A DNA stretch of 31,400 nt, taken from Chromera velia. Lineage: Eukaryota > Sar > Chromeraceae. Location of the stretch: the NCBI GenBank assembly GCA_018398765.1, contig JAHBMJ010001080.1, positions 3,990-35,389 of the forward strand. The letters are read 5' to 3'. A model generated the notes under the pieces. That model was not told the origin of the DNA and ran no database searches. It saw only the letters and a list, made by a program, of their open reading frames with translations. Both the position numbers and the translations under genes were made by a program. Positions within the stretch are counted from its first letter, which is position 1; each line of letters opens with the position of its first letter. This document shows, piece by piece, positions 19,253 to 30,600 of the stretch.

Positions 19253-21595
19253 CTTTCTCAGCTCTTTTCTGTCCTTCCCCCGCTCTTCCCTTCATTATAT
19301 GCGTGCAGCAGTCTGCCGTCATCAGGGGCCAACTCTCGCAACTTGCACAGGAACTCGCGCATCTCGAACAGAGCATAGGCATCACTCCCGACTTGTCAGT
19401 CAGTCAGTCGCTACGTACTGGTCGTCGGTCAGTTAGTAAGTGGTTGATCAGCCTGTCGAATGTGCTCACATTCCTCTTCGCCCATCCACTCGCATGGGCT
19501 CTCATCCTTTCCGTCTGCTGCCTTCACCAATGCTTTCGTCTCGTGACTGCAGACCTCGTGCGGAAGCGTCAAGACGAAGGGATAAGGTTGCGAAGCTCCA
19601 GGAAGACAGACAGGCGCTTCTTCGTGCCTATCAGAAAGGACTAAGGTCAGTTTGGACGCTTTCCCCCTCTTTTACCTTCTTCCTCACCAGTTGTCGTTTT
19701 TCTTCTAGCTCCTCTTGTGCCCCCACTCTGCCCTGCTGTCTTTCTTTCTTTCAACGCCATCCCTCATCACTCCTTTGCATCTTACCCGTCTTTTCCCTCT
19801 CATCATGAATCTCATCCTACCAGCTTCTCCTTCACGCTTGTCTCTCTCGATTGTCTGTGCAAACCCTCGCTGCGACCTTTCATCTGAAGCAAGGCGACGG
19901 CGACAGTTCTCTTGACATCGATCGGGTTCCTCTTCTTCATCTTCTTTTTCTTCTTCTCTGTGTCTGCGTGCAGCAGCAAGCCGTCTCCTCCTGGCAGTAC
20001 AGCTGCTTCTTCGTCGAGCAAACGGGAGGACCTTCTGAACGTCAACGCGTCCAGCGGCTGTGGGGAGGACTCTCTTTTGTCTGCTGCGTCTTCCTCCTTT
20101 TCCGCTTCAGGAATGGATCCGTCAGGCCGGGGGGGCGACTTGGAATCGGGAGAGGGGGGGGGGCCGCTGTCGAGGGAACAGTTGATGGCCAAACACGACC
20201 AAGCCATGATGGGTGGGTGGGTTCGTGGAGCTGTGCATAGTGCTTGACAAAAAAAAAAAAGGATGCCTGGAGAAGACGTACCGACGGAGAGTTTCGGAAA
20301 AGTCACTCATGCATGCATCGCGTAATGGAAGAGCTGCACGGAAAGTGAAAAAAAAGATCCTTCTCGAGCAATGTGGAGAGATTGCCACAGCTTCTTCCAT
20401 TTTTGAGTGGAGACTTCCACTTGCCTGTGACACTCATTGGATGGATGCATCGGTGGTACGGCTCTTTCCTTGCATGTTCTGCCTCTCTGCGTTACCATCC
20501 CTTTACAAACATTGCAGAGACATCCCGGCAAGTACACAGTTTGCCTTTCACGCAAGTCAAACAAGAGTTTTGGTGTCAGGGAGAGGTGGACCCTGTCCTG
20601 CTCTCAAATTTCCTGCAGATCAGGAGCAACAGTTGGAGGAGCTCGAAGGCAGCGTGCACACCTTGAAGACTGTGGGCGGGTGCATAGGCGAGGAAATCGA
20701 TTTGCACTGCAGACTTCTGGACGATGTTTCAAGCGATGTCAGTGAGTGAGTGAGTGAGTGAGTGAGTAAGTGAATTTGGCAGCCTGGCATATTCTTGCCG
20801 GCAGGTGGTTCGACTTGGAGACTACTGGAAGAAATAATCGACAGACTCGATCGATCGATCCTTCATGTAGGCGCCGATCGGCTTGGATCAGATCGTTCAG
20901 TCGACACACAAACACAGACTGCACATTTTTTTTTTTTTTCTAGAGCATGCGTGGGCCTCTGTTTTATTTTCCTTTTCCGTCTCCTCCCTTCTGTTCGTCC
21001 TGCGATCTTTGAAGAGGAACTAATACGCAGCGTGCTCTGCTCTGCTCTGCTCTGTCTGAGATGATGAGGGCTCCTGTGGAGAGACCGGAAATTCGGAAAT
21101 GGGACTGCTTGCGTTCGCACGCGCACATCAGATATCCTTTCACCCCCCTCCCCGGCAGACAGTCTCTGAAAAAGAATGCCTCTCCTCTCTTCCCTCTCCT
21201 CCCTCCCTCCTTGCAGACTGACAAGGTCCAGGAAAAGATGAAACGAAACCAAAAAAGTTTAGGTGGGTCGGCCAGCCAGGACGTAGGTGCGCCACGCCTC
21301 TCGCTTGTTGTTCTGAAAACAAATTGTGCAACAACAGCGCTTCACTCACTCTCTGCATGTGTTTCTGTATGACGGTGCATGCAGCGATCTCTTCTCCCTT
21401 TCTTTCCAGCCTTTCCTTACGGAAACGCAATCTCTAGCGGGGCTCGCGTGTAGATAAGTGAGAGAATAATTTCCCGCGCAGGGCATGCATATGTGAAGAT
21501 GCAAAGCGAACAAACAAACAACTCAACCCGCACGCAGGTGACCTCATGCAACGGCAGTCCACCACTTGTCTCTGGCTCGCCATTCTGGTCAGTGA

Positions 21596-21628
<33 letters not shown>

Positions 21629-21630
21629 GG

Positions 21631-21663
<33 letters not shown>

Positions 21664-21967
21664 GGTGGGTGGGTGCCTTTGCTCTCCTTCCTTCATTGTC
21701 CTTCCCTGAGTGTGCTCCTTCGATTGTGGCAATTGAGCTCATAATTGTGCGCGGGTTTCCATTCTGACCGCCTGATCGTTTTGAGTGTCCAATGAACGGG
21801 ATACCGAGTCAGCTGGAAGTCTACACTGTGTTTGTTGACGGCTGCCGGCTTCTTTTAAGTGCAAATCTGGTGGACTGACTGACATGGACACACCTTCGTG
21901 ATGCATCAATGTCTCTGCTCTGCAGGTTCTCGCGGTGACTCTGATACTCAATATCGCAATATTGTAG
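19103..21967 (+). CDS. Tail-anchored Qc-SNARE (syntaxin-8/SYP5-like)
   Basis: Exons are 19103..19204, 19309..19394, 19553..19645, 19974..20212, 20619..20737, 21217..21262, 21538..21587 and 21926..21967, for 258 residues. All seven junctions are GT-AG and phase-consistent. SNAREs zip into four-helix bundles to fuse transport vesicles; Qc proteins of this kind work in endosomal and vacuolar or trans-Golgi traffic. The N-terminal 95 residues form helices (AKSLIKQVASEI, LSQLAQELAHLEQSI, RRRDKVAKLQEDRQALL) like the SYP5/syntaxin-8 N-domain. A Ser-rich linker follows, then the SNARE motif from about residue 170 (EQQLEELEGSVHTLKTVGG, RLLDDV, NQKSL). A hydrophobic tail (CLWLAILVLAVTLILNIAIL, residues 239-258) ends the protein with no lumenal residues. 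The zero-layer position is His203, not Gln. The family call is firm; the exact subfamily is less certain. Confidence 0.88.
19215..19248. repeat. (GT)n microsatellite in SNARE intron 1
   Basis: GTGTGT run 10 bp after the donor GTAGGT at 19205. Confidence 0.85.
20738..20770. repeat. (GTGA)n repeat immediately at a splice donor
   Basis: SNARE intron 5 begins GTCAGTGAGTGAGTGAGTGA, so several overlapping GT donors are available. Only the first (GTCAGT at 20738) keeps the frame into the next exon. Confidence 0.75.
21598..21674. repeat. (CT)n(GT)n(GGGT)n microsatellite in SNARE intron 7
   Basis: Runs of CT, GT and GGGT lie directly after the donor GTCAGTGA at 21588. The intron separates the two halves of the membrane anchor. 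Confidence 0.85.
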
Positions 21968-23181
21968 TCAGAGGCAGGGGGGCAGTTTTGTCAGTGCCAG
22001 GCTTGGCAGCGGTAATAATTCTGGAAGGAAACCTTCCACGAAAAATTGAGAATTAATTCGCCTTTAAAAAGCCAGAACCTATATAGGCCGGAACAGAGTG
22101 TAAATTCGACAGGGATTCGGCGAAACCGGTGCATCTAATAGCGCATTTATCGAAGCATTTATTTGATACGTCATAAAATAAAATATGGTAAGAATTGACT
22201 GCATACTGAAAGAGCAATTAACTTCTACTATGAAAAAAGTCTTATATAGAGAAGTTAATGCAACATAATTAATACAATGAAAAATGTTAAAAAAAAAAAA
22301 AAAAACGTGCACTATAAATACTAGAGCATGCAGCTACTAGCCAGCTAGACATTTCATACTCCAAAAAGACTGTTGATGGAAACATTGGAAACGTATAAAA
22401 GAAAAAAAAAAAGTTATATGTATATATAGGGATCTGGCATCACTAGATCTAGGATTTAACCCTCAATCATCATCATCATCATATAGATACGTATAAATAT
22501 ATTATTATATATTATAATACTAGTAGTTATCATTTAGTCTGTCACCTAGCTGTACGTGATCTCGATCATTATCACCTTAGTCTAAGGCTAGATAATTGAT
22601 TTAAAAACTATACTGTCTACTGAAAAAGCCATTAGCTCGTAATAGCTCCGAGTAGCTCTAAGAGTAGCTCCGAGTCTGGCAACCCGGAAGTTTTGGGCCA
22701 GAACATCAATTATTAATGTCATGCTATACTAACAGATGCATAACAGATAAACATAGCAAGAAGGCCTAGTTACAGCCCTAGTACTAAGTTGCGGAACTTG
22801 GTCAATCAATCATTTAATTAATCAATCTATTCAATGCTAGATTCAATGACATGCATTTTTAAAAAATATGAATCAAATGATATGCCTAGTGATATGCATA
22901 CATGAAATTTAATATGTATCAAAGCTGATATTATTTTCAAGTTTTAAAAAATACATCGAATTGTAGATCGACTTTTGAATAATACTCATGCATGAGTCGA
23001 TCGGACAGCGTGGCAGTCTTATGTGAGCTGTTATAGGTCATTTTAGAGGCTTTCACTTATTTTTCGACATCGATCGCGATTTCTTGTCTCTCTTTTTCCT
23101 TCTCTTCCCACCGCTCTTCGCCTTCCTCCGATACGCTTCCCACTCCTTCCCATGCTCATCCCACTGTTCATCCTCTCCCCC
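21968..23181. other. AT-rich convergent spacer with dispersed-repeat fragments
   Basis: No gene is seen. It holds poly-A tracts, (ATC)n near 22468-22480, repeated TAGCTCCGAGT words near 22645-22675, and a block near 22742-22830 that resembles part of the MITE-like element at 12393-12466. It separates the SNARE stop from the ankyrin stop (tail to tail). Confidence 0.5.
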
Positions 23182-25353
23182 CTACCTCCTCTCCGTTTCC
23201 GCCTCCCACCACTCTCTGAGGCGCTCTTCCTCCTCCAAGATGGACACGATCTCAGTGCGTCCAGACCGAGAGGCAACACCAAGTGCTAGACCAAATGGGG
23301 TCGCGCCGTGATTATTTTTGACGTGGATGTTTGCGTTGGCCCGCAGGAGAAGCCTGAGAACATCGGCGTTCTCAGAGTTGCAAGCTGCATGGACTGCTGT
23401 GTTTCCATTTGGTCCTGCAAAATTCACGTCTGCATGCGCGACTAGAAGCATTTTAACAACCCCAGGATCACCTAATTGGACAGCAATGTAGAGAGGTGTC
23501 ATCCCCTGACTGTCTACAACTTCCGTGTCCACTTCCGCTTCCAGAAGAGCGCGAACAACTCCACGATGCTCTTCACTGCAAGCGATATGAAGTGCCGTGT
23601 CACCGTGGTCGTTCACAAAGTTCGCGTCTGCGTTTGCACCCAACAGGGCCCGTACCACACCTGCGTGACCTCGTTGAGCAGAAATCTGGAGCGCCGACCT
23701 CCCCTCACAGTCTACTGTGTTGACATCTGCACCTGCCTCAATGAGCGCTCTTACCACATCAACGTGGCCCCAGAGATGCTCTTCTGCAAGCGATATGGAG
23801 TGCCGTGTCCCCGTGGTCGTTCACAAAGTTCGCGACTGCGTTTGCACCCAACAGGGCCCGTACCACATCTGCGTGACCTCGTTGAGCAGAAATCTGGAGC
23901 GCCGACCTCCCCTCATTGTCTACTGTGTTGACATCCGCACCTGCCTCAATGAGCGCTCTCACCACATCTGCGCGACCTCGTTGAGAAGAAATCTGGAGCG
24001 CCGACCTCCCCTCATTGTCTACTGTGTTGACATCTGCACCTGCCTCAATGATCGCTCTCACCACATCTGCGTGACCTCGTTGAGCAGAAATCTGGAGCGC
24101 CGACCTCCCCTCATTGTCTACTGTGTTAACATCTGCACCTGCCTCAATGATCGCTTTTACCACATCAACGTGACCTTTTTGAGAAGCGAAAAAGAGCGCT
24201 GACCATCCCCTCGAACAAACGAGATTGGAGTCTGCCTTTGCATTGAGAAGGACTCTCACAATTTCTAAATGGCCCTTTTGGGAAGCCATCGTAAGCGCCG
24301 TCTGGCCTTCCTCATTCGCCCGAGCGTTGACGTCGGCATTCGCGAGAAGGAGCGCTCTGACCACCTCAAGATGCCCCTCTTGGGCCGCTACATACAGAGC
24401 CGTTCCGATCTCAGCCCCTGCTTCCAGGAGGATGTCTGAAGATTGCCTCCCAGAGATGCGATCTCGAGCGGCGTGAGCCCCTCAGAGTCTCTCGCGTTTA
24501 CGTCTGCGTTTGCGCCCAGGAGCAGAGTCACGATCTCTGGGTGGCCACTCCATGACGCTATATGCAGAGGCATGAACCTCCGACGATTGGCTGGAAGGCC
24601 AACATCCGCTCCCGCTTCTAGAAGAGACCGCACAACCTCCGTTGCTGCCCACTTCCTCGCCGCAGAAGCGTAATGGCTCCACGGAGTGGACAAAAAACGA
24701 TCTTGTCCGTTCTGACAGGCCAAAAAGAGTGCCGTTTTTCCGTTTCTATATGCAGCATTCACGGTTGCGCCTGCCTTCAGAAGAATCTTTACCACCTCCG
24801 CGCCTTCTTCTCCAGCAGCGACACACAGCACCGTGCTCCCTTCGTGATTTGCCACGTGAACATTCGCCCGCGCCTCCAAAAGAAGTGTGGCCACCCGAAG
24901 ATGTCGAAACTGAGAGGCGCAGTGGAGCGCCGTATTTCCATCACGGTCCACCGCAGTCACGTCTGCACCCATCCCCAGAAGCGCTTGCACAGTCAGCACG
25001 CTCCCCGTTCGGCATGCAACATGCAACGCTGTGCCTCCGAGGAGAGGTGCCTGAAGCTCGGGATAAGGGCCGAGACGAGCCCCGAACCTTATGAGCATCC
25101 TGGCAGCACCGTCAAGACCATTCGAGATGGCGAAGTACAAAATGGGAGGAGATTCTCCTTCTGGAAAGTCCTGGTTGATCACCCTGCAGTTGACGTTTCC
25201 TCCAAGACGAAGAAGCAGAAGCAGATCTGAGTCTTCTGCCGTCTCCCCCATCTCCTTCCAGGCCAAGACGGCGCGGCACAGCTCGGAGTCGCACACCGCT
25301 CGGAACTGTCGCACAAGAAAGAGAATCTCTGGCAGCATCTCCTGCGGTTCCAT
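23182..25353 (-). CDS. Ankyrin-repeat protein, two frame breaks (possible pseudogene)
   Basis: From ATG 25353 (MEPQEMLPEI) to stop TAG 23182 the strand encodes about 18 ankyrin repeats of 33 residues with classic GxTALHxA, GHxxVVRxLLxAGADVN motifs. There is a 60-residue non-ankyrin N-terminus and a charged C-terminal tail. The frame breaks twice, once near 24436-24445 and once near 23784. At the second site the coding strand reads GCTTGCAGAAGAG, whereas the otherwise matching later copy reads GCTTGCAGTGAAGAG, so 2 bp are missing. Four modules starting TVDNEGRSALQIS (one has C in place of N) are almost identical at DNA level, with anchors at 23691, 23899, 23998 and 24097. Either the gene is decaying, an intron is missed (TTGCAG at the second site resembles an acceptor), or the assembly has errors in near-identical repeats. 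Ankyrin proteins bind partner proteins; no specific role can be given. The codon pattern is intact on both sides of each break. Confidence 0.78.
23582..24180. repeat. Near-identical 99-bp tandem ankyrin modules within a 208/210-bp higher-order repeat
   Basis: The + strand word GCGCCGAC recurs at 23691, 23899, 23998 and 24097. Two 99-bp steps and one 208-bp step are seen; the latter is a two-module unit of 210 bp less a 2-bp deletion. Long stretches are identical between copies, indicating recent duplication or conversion. Confidence 0.85.
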
Positions 25354-27001
25354 GTTGATCAAATTCAAATGGATTCGGGTGCAGGTCTTGCGTCTTGAAA
25401 CGGCCTTATTTGGAATCAATCCTCAGAGGAACAGACTGAAACACTTTCGAAGACGCAGTCAGACTCGGAAGTAGACGAACCAGCAGTTGTCGACAAGGGA
25501 GGTGATGAGTAAGTGATCTGATCATTGTTGTCGTGCATGGATGGATTTCCTTTCCTTTCTCCATCCTGCGCCAGGTGCAAGTTTTGATATAGGTCAGATA
25601 GACCGTGGGTTTGGGTTTAACCCGCCCACTGAGGATCGATGGATCTGACACACGCGCAAACATAAAAATCTAAAATAAAAAAAACCAAGCGCGCGCAAGC
25701 TGCTGGAGAAAATGATCGACTCATTTTCGAAAATGAAAGGGCCGTGCCCCAGCATGAAAAGTTTTGGGACCATGCACCCACGCGCGCGTGCGTGCAGGCG
25801 GGAGCTGACCCCGTGCGTGCAGGCGGGAGCTGACGGCCGGTATGCTGGGTGGGACGTGCTATGCATCCACGAACCCTCGTTCGAAGGCGGGAGCTGACTC
25901 TAGCTGACTCTTAGACTTAGAATTTTGGAAAAACATTTTTCATTCGATCATCACTTCTAAAGGCCCTTAGAACAAAAAAAAAAAGAACATAACACTCAAA
26001 ATGTCAAAGTACAGTGTAGTACCATAACAAAATGATCTATCGTCTTTATCTTTGATCTACATTTCTTTCTTTTTCTTCATACATTGCGATTTGTTTCTCT
26101 TGCATCCCCCTAAAGCCCTTTTCACCACTCCTTTCACTACCAACAGTTTAAGAGATAATAAGATGATAGAAAAAATACTGTTTATCTTCATGTTCTTTAA
26201 TCTTATTCCTGTATTCTTCTGTTCTGTTCAGTGCCCTATACTGCACGCTATACAATATAATCATAGTCTCGTCGTCGTCTCATTATCATTAGTTATCGCG
26301 ACACATGCCAACACGCACAGGCTTGCGTACCCTTATACATGCGCACATACATTTAACGTACATAATTCTAATTTCTTAAGATGTTAAATTAATAATCTTT
26401 TGCACTGATGATCCTATTCTAAGATTTAGTCCAGGCGGACAAGCGCAGGCTTTAATCTTACTATGTGTTACTATGTGTAAAGTAGTAGTATAAAGCTGTA
26501 TAGCTTTAATATACATGACAGAATGTGACATACTGTCTATAAGTCTGTTTAATTTCTGATCATAGTTACATAAATTGGTTAAGAACTAAATGGTGTTCGA
26601 TTTTTTTTTTCCTTTCATTTTCAAAAACTGTCTGAGTCATAATCAGGACGCACCACAACGGATGAAACAAACAACATGGATGATGAAGTTGGATTAATTC
26701 ACGATGCTTCATTTTTAAATTAAGTATCTTATGCCACAATCAAGATGTCTTCGTTTTTATGCCCCATTCGCAGGCCATACTTATTTTCCCATTGAAAACG
26801 CTTCTGCTTTTCGATAGAAGCCCAACGTTTCTCAAATTCCGCTGCCAAAGCCGCTTTGTCCTTCGAGTGCGAGGAAGCAGCAACCTCTGAATACAGAGCG
26901 AAGGCCTCTCCAAGAATGTCTTCTTCGATGTCCAGTTCTGGGGTGAACATTTCTTGGTGGTCAGTCTCGGATTGAGAATACAAAGCTTCCGCAAGAGGCT
27001 G
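25354..27001. other. Intergenic spacer between ankyrin and LCAT-like genes
   Basis: Both flanking genes run on the - strand. GGCGGGAGCTGAC recurs three times near 25798-25900 in a GC-rich patch, and the rest is AT-rich. A 73-codon frame (see separate entry) is the only coding candidate. Confidence 0.45.
26729..26950 (-). CDS. Small hypothetical ORF, doubtful
   Basis: From ATG 26950 to stop 26729 the frame encodes 73 residues, acidic and helical (ELDIEEDILGEAFALYSE, AALAAEFEKRWASIEKQKR). The frame is open back to 27000, where the - strand reads CCGTAGCAG, a weak possible acceptor. The segment EKRWASIEKQKRFQWENKY is faintly HMG-box-like. It lies just downstream of the LCAT-like stop and could be an extra exon, a gene remnant or chance. 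No function is proposed. Confidence 0.25.
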   Translation of the reverse strand: MFTPELDIEEDILGEAFALYSEVAASSHSKDKAALAAEFEKRWASIEKQKRFQWENKYGLRMGHKNEDILIVA

Positions 27002-27614
27002 CTACGGCACGGCCATGCTGCCACCCCTGAGATTCAACCTGAAGGTTTGCTGCTCAAATTGACCATGCGCGTCCCCTGGCAGATTGAGTGCCGTTGTGTT
27101 TTCACCTGCCTCATCTGTGCTATTGTTGCCTTTCTGTGCAAGAAGTCCAACCATTTCCAGCAGCCCCCAAGAGCGCAGAAGTTTCAAATGCTCTCCCCCC
27201 GCTAAGGGCAAGGACATGCGTGAGTTCTTCCAGGACGCGCAATGAGACGCTGACCGCACAGAGACCGCCCCGTCCCCATCGATGGTCCTCAGCCTGCACG
27301 CAGATCCACAGAAAAGAAGAAGGCAGGGGGAAGATGCATGGCGATCAAGCAAGGAAATGAAAGCAAGCATTTGCCATGAGAGGGTCGGGCCCCAGAGAAG
27401 TAACACCTGCAAGCAAACGGAGCGAATGGCGACAGCTTCGGAAGTTGCACACACATGCACGCATGCAGGTATCTTTCAAGTTCCAGAGACCTGCCATGAG
27501 AGACTGAAAGGAGCACCTCCTCCCTTGTACTGATCGCGTCTTCATTCACATGCAAATGATTGACTGACTGACTGACTGACTGACTGACTAGATGTGTGTA
27601 CATGTGTTCATATT

Positions 27615-27657
<43 letters not shown>

Positions 27658-30600
27658 CGTGCGCATGTTGGGCATTGTGAATTGACCGACCGACTGACTG
27701 ACAGTTCAGGCGCAACGTCAGTTCTCCCCTCCACCCACGCAACTTCGGTTGGGACCGGAAAGCCCTTCCCCCACACGCAGATGGAGGGTACCCCCGGGTC
27801 CTCATCAATGCGCAGCTGTGGTACTCGTCTCATGGTGGTCTGGATGTTGGTCTTGGCGGGTTCGGGGACCAACAAGGTCCAGTTGGCTATCGTGTACGTG
27901 GCTGTGACCTGCTGCTCCTCTGGGGGGGGTGGAGGGGGGGGAGGAGATCCCTTGGGGGGCTTTACCTTGATTCCTCCCGGAGGGGGGGGCGGAGGGGTCA
28001 AGGTCTTGATTTGAAAACCGTCAGAGCCCCAAAACTGCATTAAGGAATGAAATAACAAACAAACAAAAGAGTGAATGAATGAATGGGGGTGCAGGGCCGA
28101 CTGAAGGAAAGAAGGAAGGAAGGAAGGAAGGAAGGAAAGAGGGAAAACAGGAAGGGAGAGAGGCAGGAAGGGATGAAGGAAGGGAGGAAGCAAGGAAGGA
28201 AGGAAAGAGGGAAAACAGGAAGGGAGAGAGGCAGGAAGGGATGAAGGAAGGGAGGAAGCAAGGAAGAAAGAAAGGAAGGAAGAAGGAAGGGAGGAAGGAA
28301 GTAAATCGAAGGGGACTTAGTGCATCAAACCAAACAGCGAAAGTAGCTGGGAAGAAAGGTGCGCAACAAGGAAGAAAGAAAGCGGATGGTAACGCACTCC
28401 TTGTTTACTTTTCAACCTGTGATTGAAGCAGATTGAAAAAATTGTGTTTTTCAACCTGGTGATGTTTTTCAACCTGTGATTGAAGCAGATAGATGATCTA
28501 TCAGCCTCAGGAGGCAGCCAGTATACTCTCCGAATGGATTCTCAATTCAGTTGAATAAAGCTGCATACATGCATGCAATCTTCCCCCCCATCTATCTAAT
28601 CTGTTTCCCTGACGTACTGATTCTCGAGGGACCAGGTAGGCAGATGATCCTGAGTTGCTTTTACTTTCTTTCGCTCCCTGTATGAAAGTAAATGAATGGC
28701 TGACCGATTCTCGAGGGACCAGGTAGGCAGATGATCCTGAGTTTCGTGTGATTTTGGAAGTTGCTTTTCTGTCCACCATCTGGTGTCCCTTCACTTTGAA
28801 CATCTTCACGTCACTGCATTGAAAGGAAGGTAACGAAACAACTTCATTTGGAACATTGTAATGTCATTCATGCATATTAAGAAGAACTGCATTTTCTCTT
28901 TTTTTTCTTCTTCAAGTTTCATTTCCTGATTTCATTCTTCTTCAGCTACCTGCCGCATGCGGACACACATCATCGCAAATCCTCAAAGACTGCAATCGAC
29001 GCACAGATTTTAAGGTATCTTGCACAGAGTGGTTTTTTATTCCAACCTTAGACTAGCTCAATCGATCGGAACAAACTGAGAAGTCCTCTCTTCTCTGCAC
29101 ACTAAGAGCAAGTCTACGAGGAGATTGACACAAGTGATCGATCGATCGAGTGCATGCGCGTGCAGAGAGAGAGAGACGCGCGACGGGAAAGGAAAGAAAG
29201 AAAGAAAACCGAAGGGATTCTCATGCAAAGAAAGAACATGCAGCTATACGCCGATCCCCCGGCTCACTTACTCACTCAGTCACACCAACCAACCAACCAA
29301 CCAACCTAGCAACGGCATGCGGTGACCCAACGGCCACCGCATATTGAGAGATGGACGACAACCAAGCCCAACACACACGCGGATGACATGCGAATTATCC
29401 CTTAATTCACCCCCTCACTGCATGATTGACTGACTAACCCTGAAATGATGCCAGCCACAGGGCTGAACACCCCCCCGTAGGGAGCTGCGATAGAGACGAA
29501 GACCTCCACGTGTTTGTCCTTCCACTGCTGGTCGACAATGTGGTTGAAGAAGTAAGTGCTCATCAGGTTGCCGTACGAGTGCGCTACCCAGATCAGACGA
29601 GCCCCTCCATTCAAGGATACGGCCTCTTCCGCTAGGCCCTTCACTCTCTCCCAGTCGACCTGCTCAGGGGCGAGTCGGAAATCGTACCTGCATGCATGCA
29701 GTACCAATTCTTTTTTTAACTGCACCCAGGTAGCTAGTGAGCCCACTGGAGGTTATGAGTGACTGCATGCATAGGTGAATTTGGAAATGCAAGAGAGGAA
29801 AAAACATGATGCAGGAAGCTGCAATAGGCAGGTAAGAAGGCCAGGAGCCCTTGTTTCTTTCTTTCTTTCTTTCTTTCTTTCCTTCCTTCCTTCCTTCCTT
29901 CCTTCTTTCTTTCTTTCTTTCTTTCTTTCCTTCCTTCCTTCCAAATAGCCTCTGATCAGAGATCCATAGAAGGGAATGAAGAAGTCATTGAGGGAATCAA
30001 ATGAGAAATTCAAAAGAAGGATCCATGAAGGTCTGGAGGTGATGGACGAGAAAAAGCCCTCGCAAATTGCAACAGAACAGCAGAAGGGGACGGGTGGAAA
30101 GAGAAAAGAACAGAGGGGAAGAAACAGAATGTGGAGAGACATCTGTATAGACGCATACAGCCAGAGGGTGTAGCCAAGACAGTTACAAAGAGAAAAGAAT
30201 CCATCAACCAATGGATGGCATCAAACTGACGGAATTCCAAACAGGTCTCTCCCCTCTTGGTATCCCCTTTTCTCGAGTTCTCCAATCACACCCGAGAACT
30301 GCGGCTTCACAGCTCTCTTCTCTGTCACGTGCCCGATGTACGCGATCCCCCCGAGACCGCCTGCATTCATCCATTCATTCATTCATTCATGTATCCATTC
30401 GTTCATTTATTCATTCATTCGTTCATCCATTCATTCATTTATTTATTCATTCATTCATTCATTCTTTCTTTCTTTCATTCATTCATCCATCCATCCATTC
30501 ATCCTCTTATTCATTCATTCATTCATTCATTCATTCATTCATCCATGGGACTCAATGAAAAATTGTTTTCCCCATCCTTGCCTCGAAACATCCCAGATGG

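Noticed and set aside
20738-20749. Extending SNARE exon 5 by three codons (VSE) before the intron
   Set aside because: No GT donor keeps frame there. The shorter exon ending at 20737 preserves the SYP51-like length from DDV to QKSL.
23476-24202. Two + strand ORFs of about 150-160 codons
   Set aside because: Antisense shadows of the 99-bp ankyrin modules. The repeat period is a multiple of 3, which keeps antisense frames open.
24642-25474. Several + strand ORFs opposite the ankyrin N-terminal half
   Set aside because: Antisense to a clear ankyrin coding frame and without any recognisable domain.
28079-28426. Lys/Glu/Gly-rich + strand ORF
   Set aside because: Translation of GGAA repeats within an intron of the LCAT-like gene.
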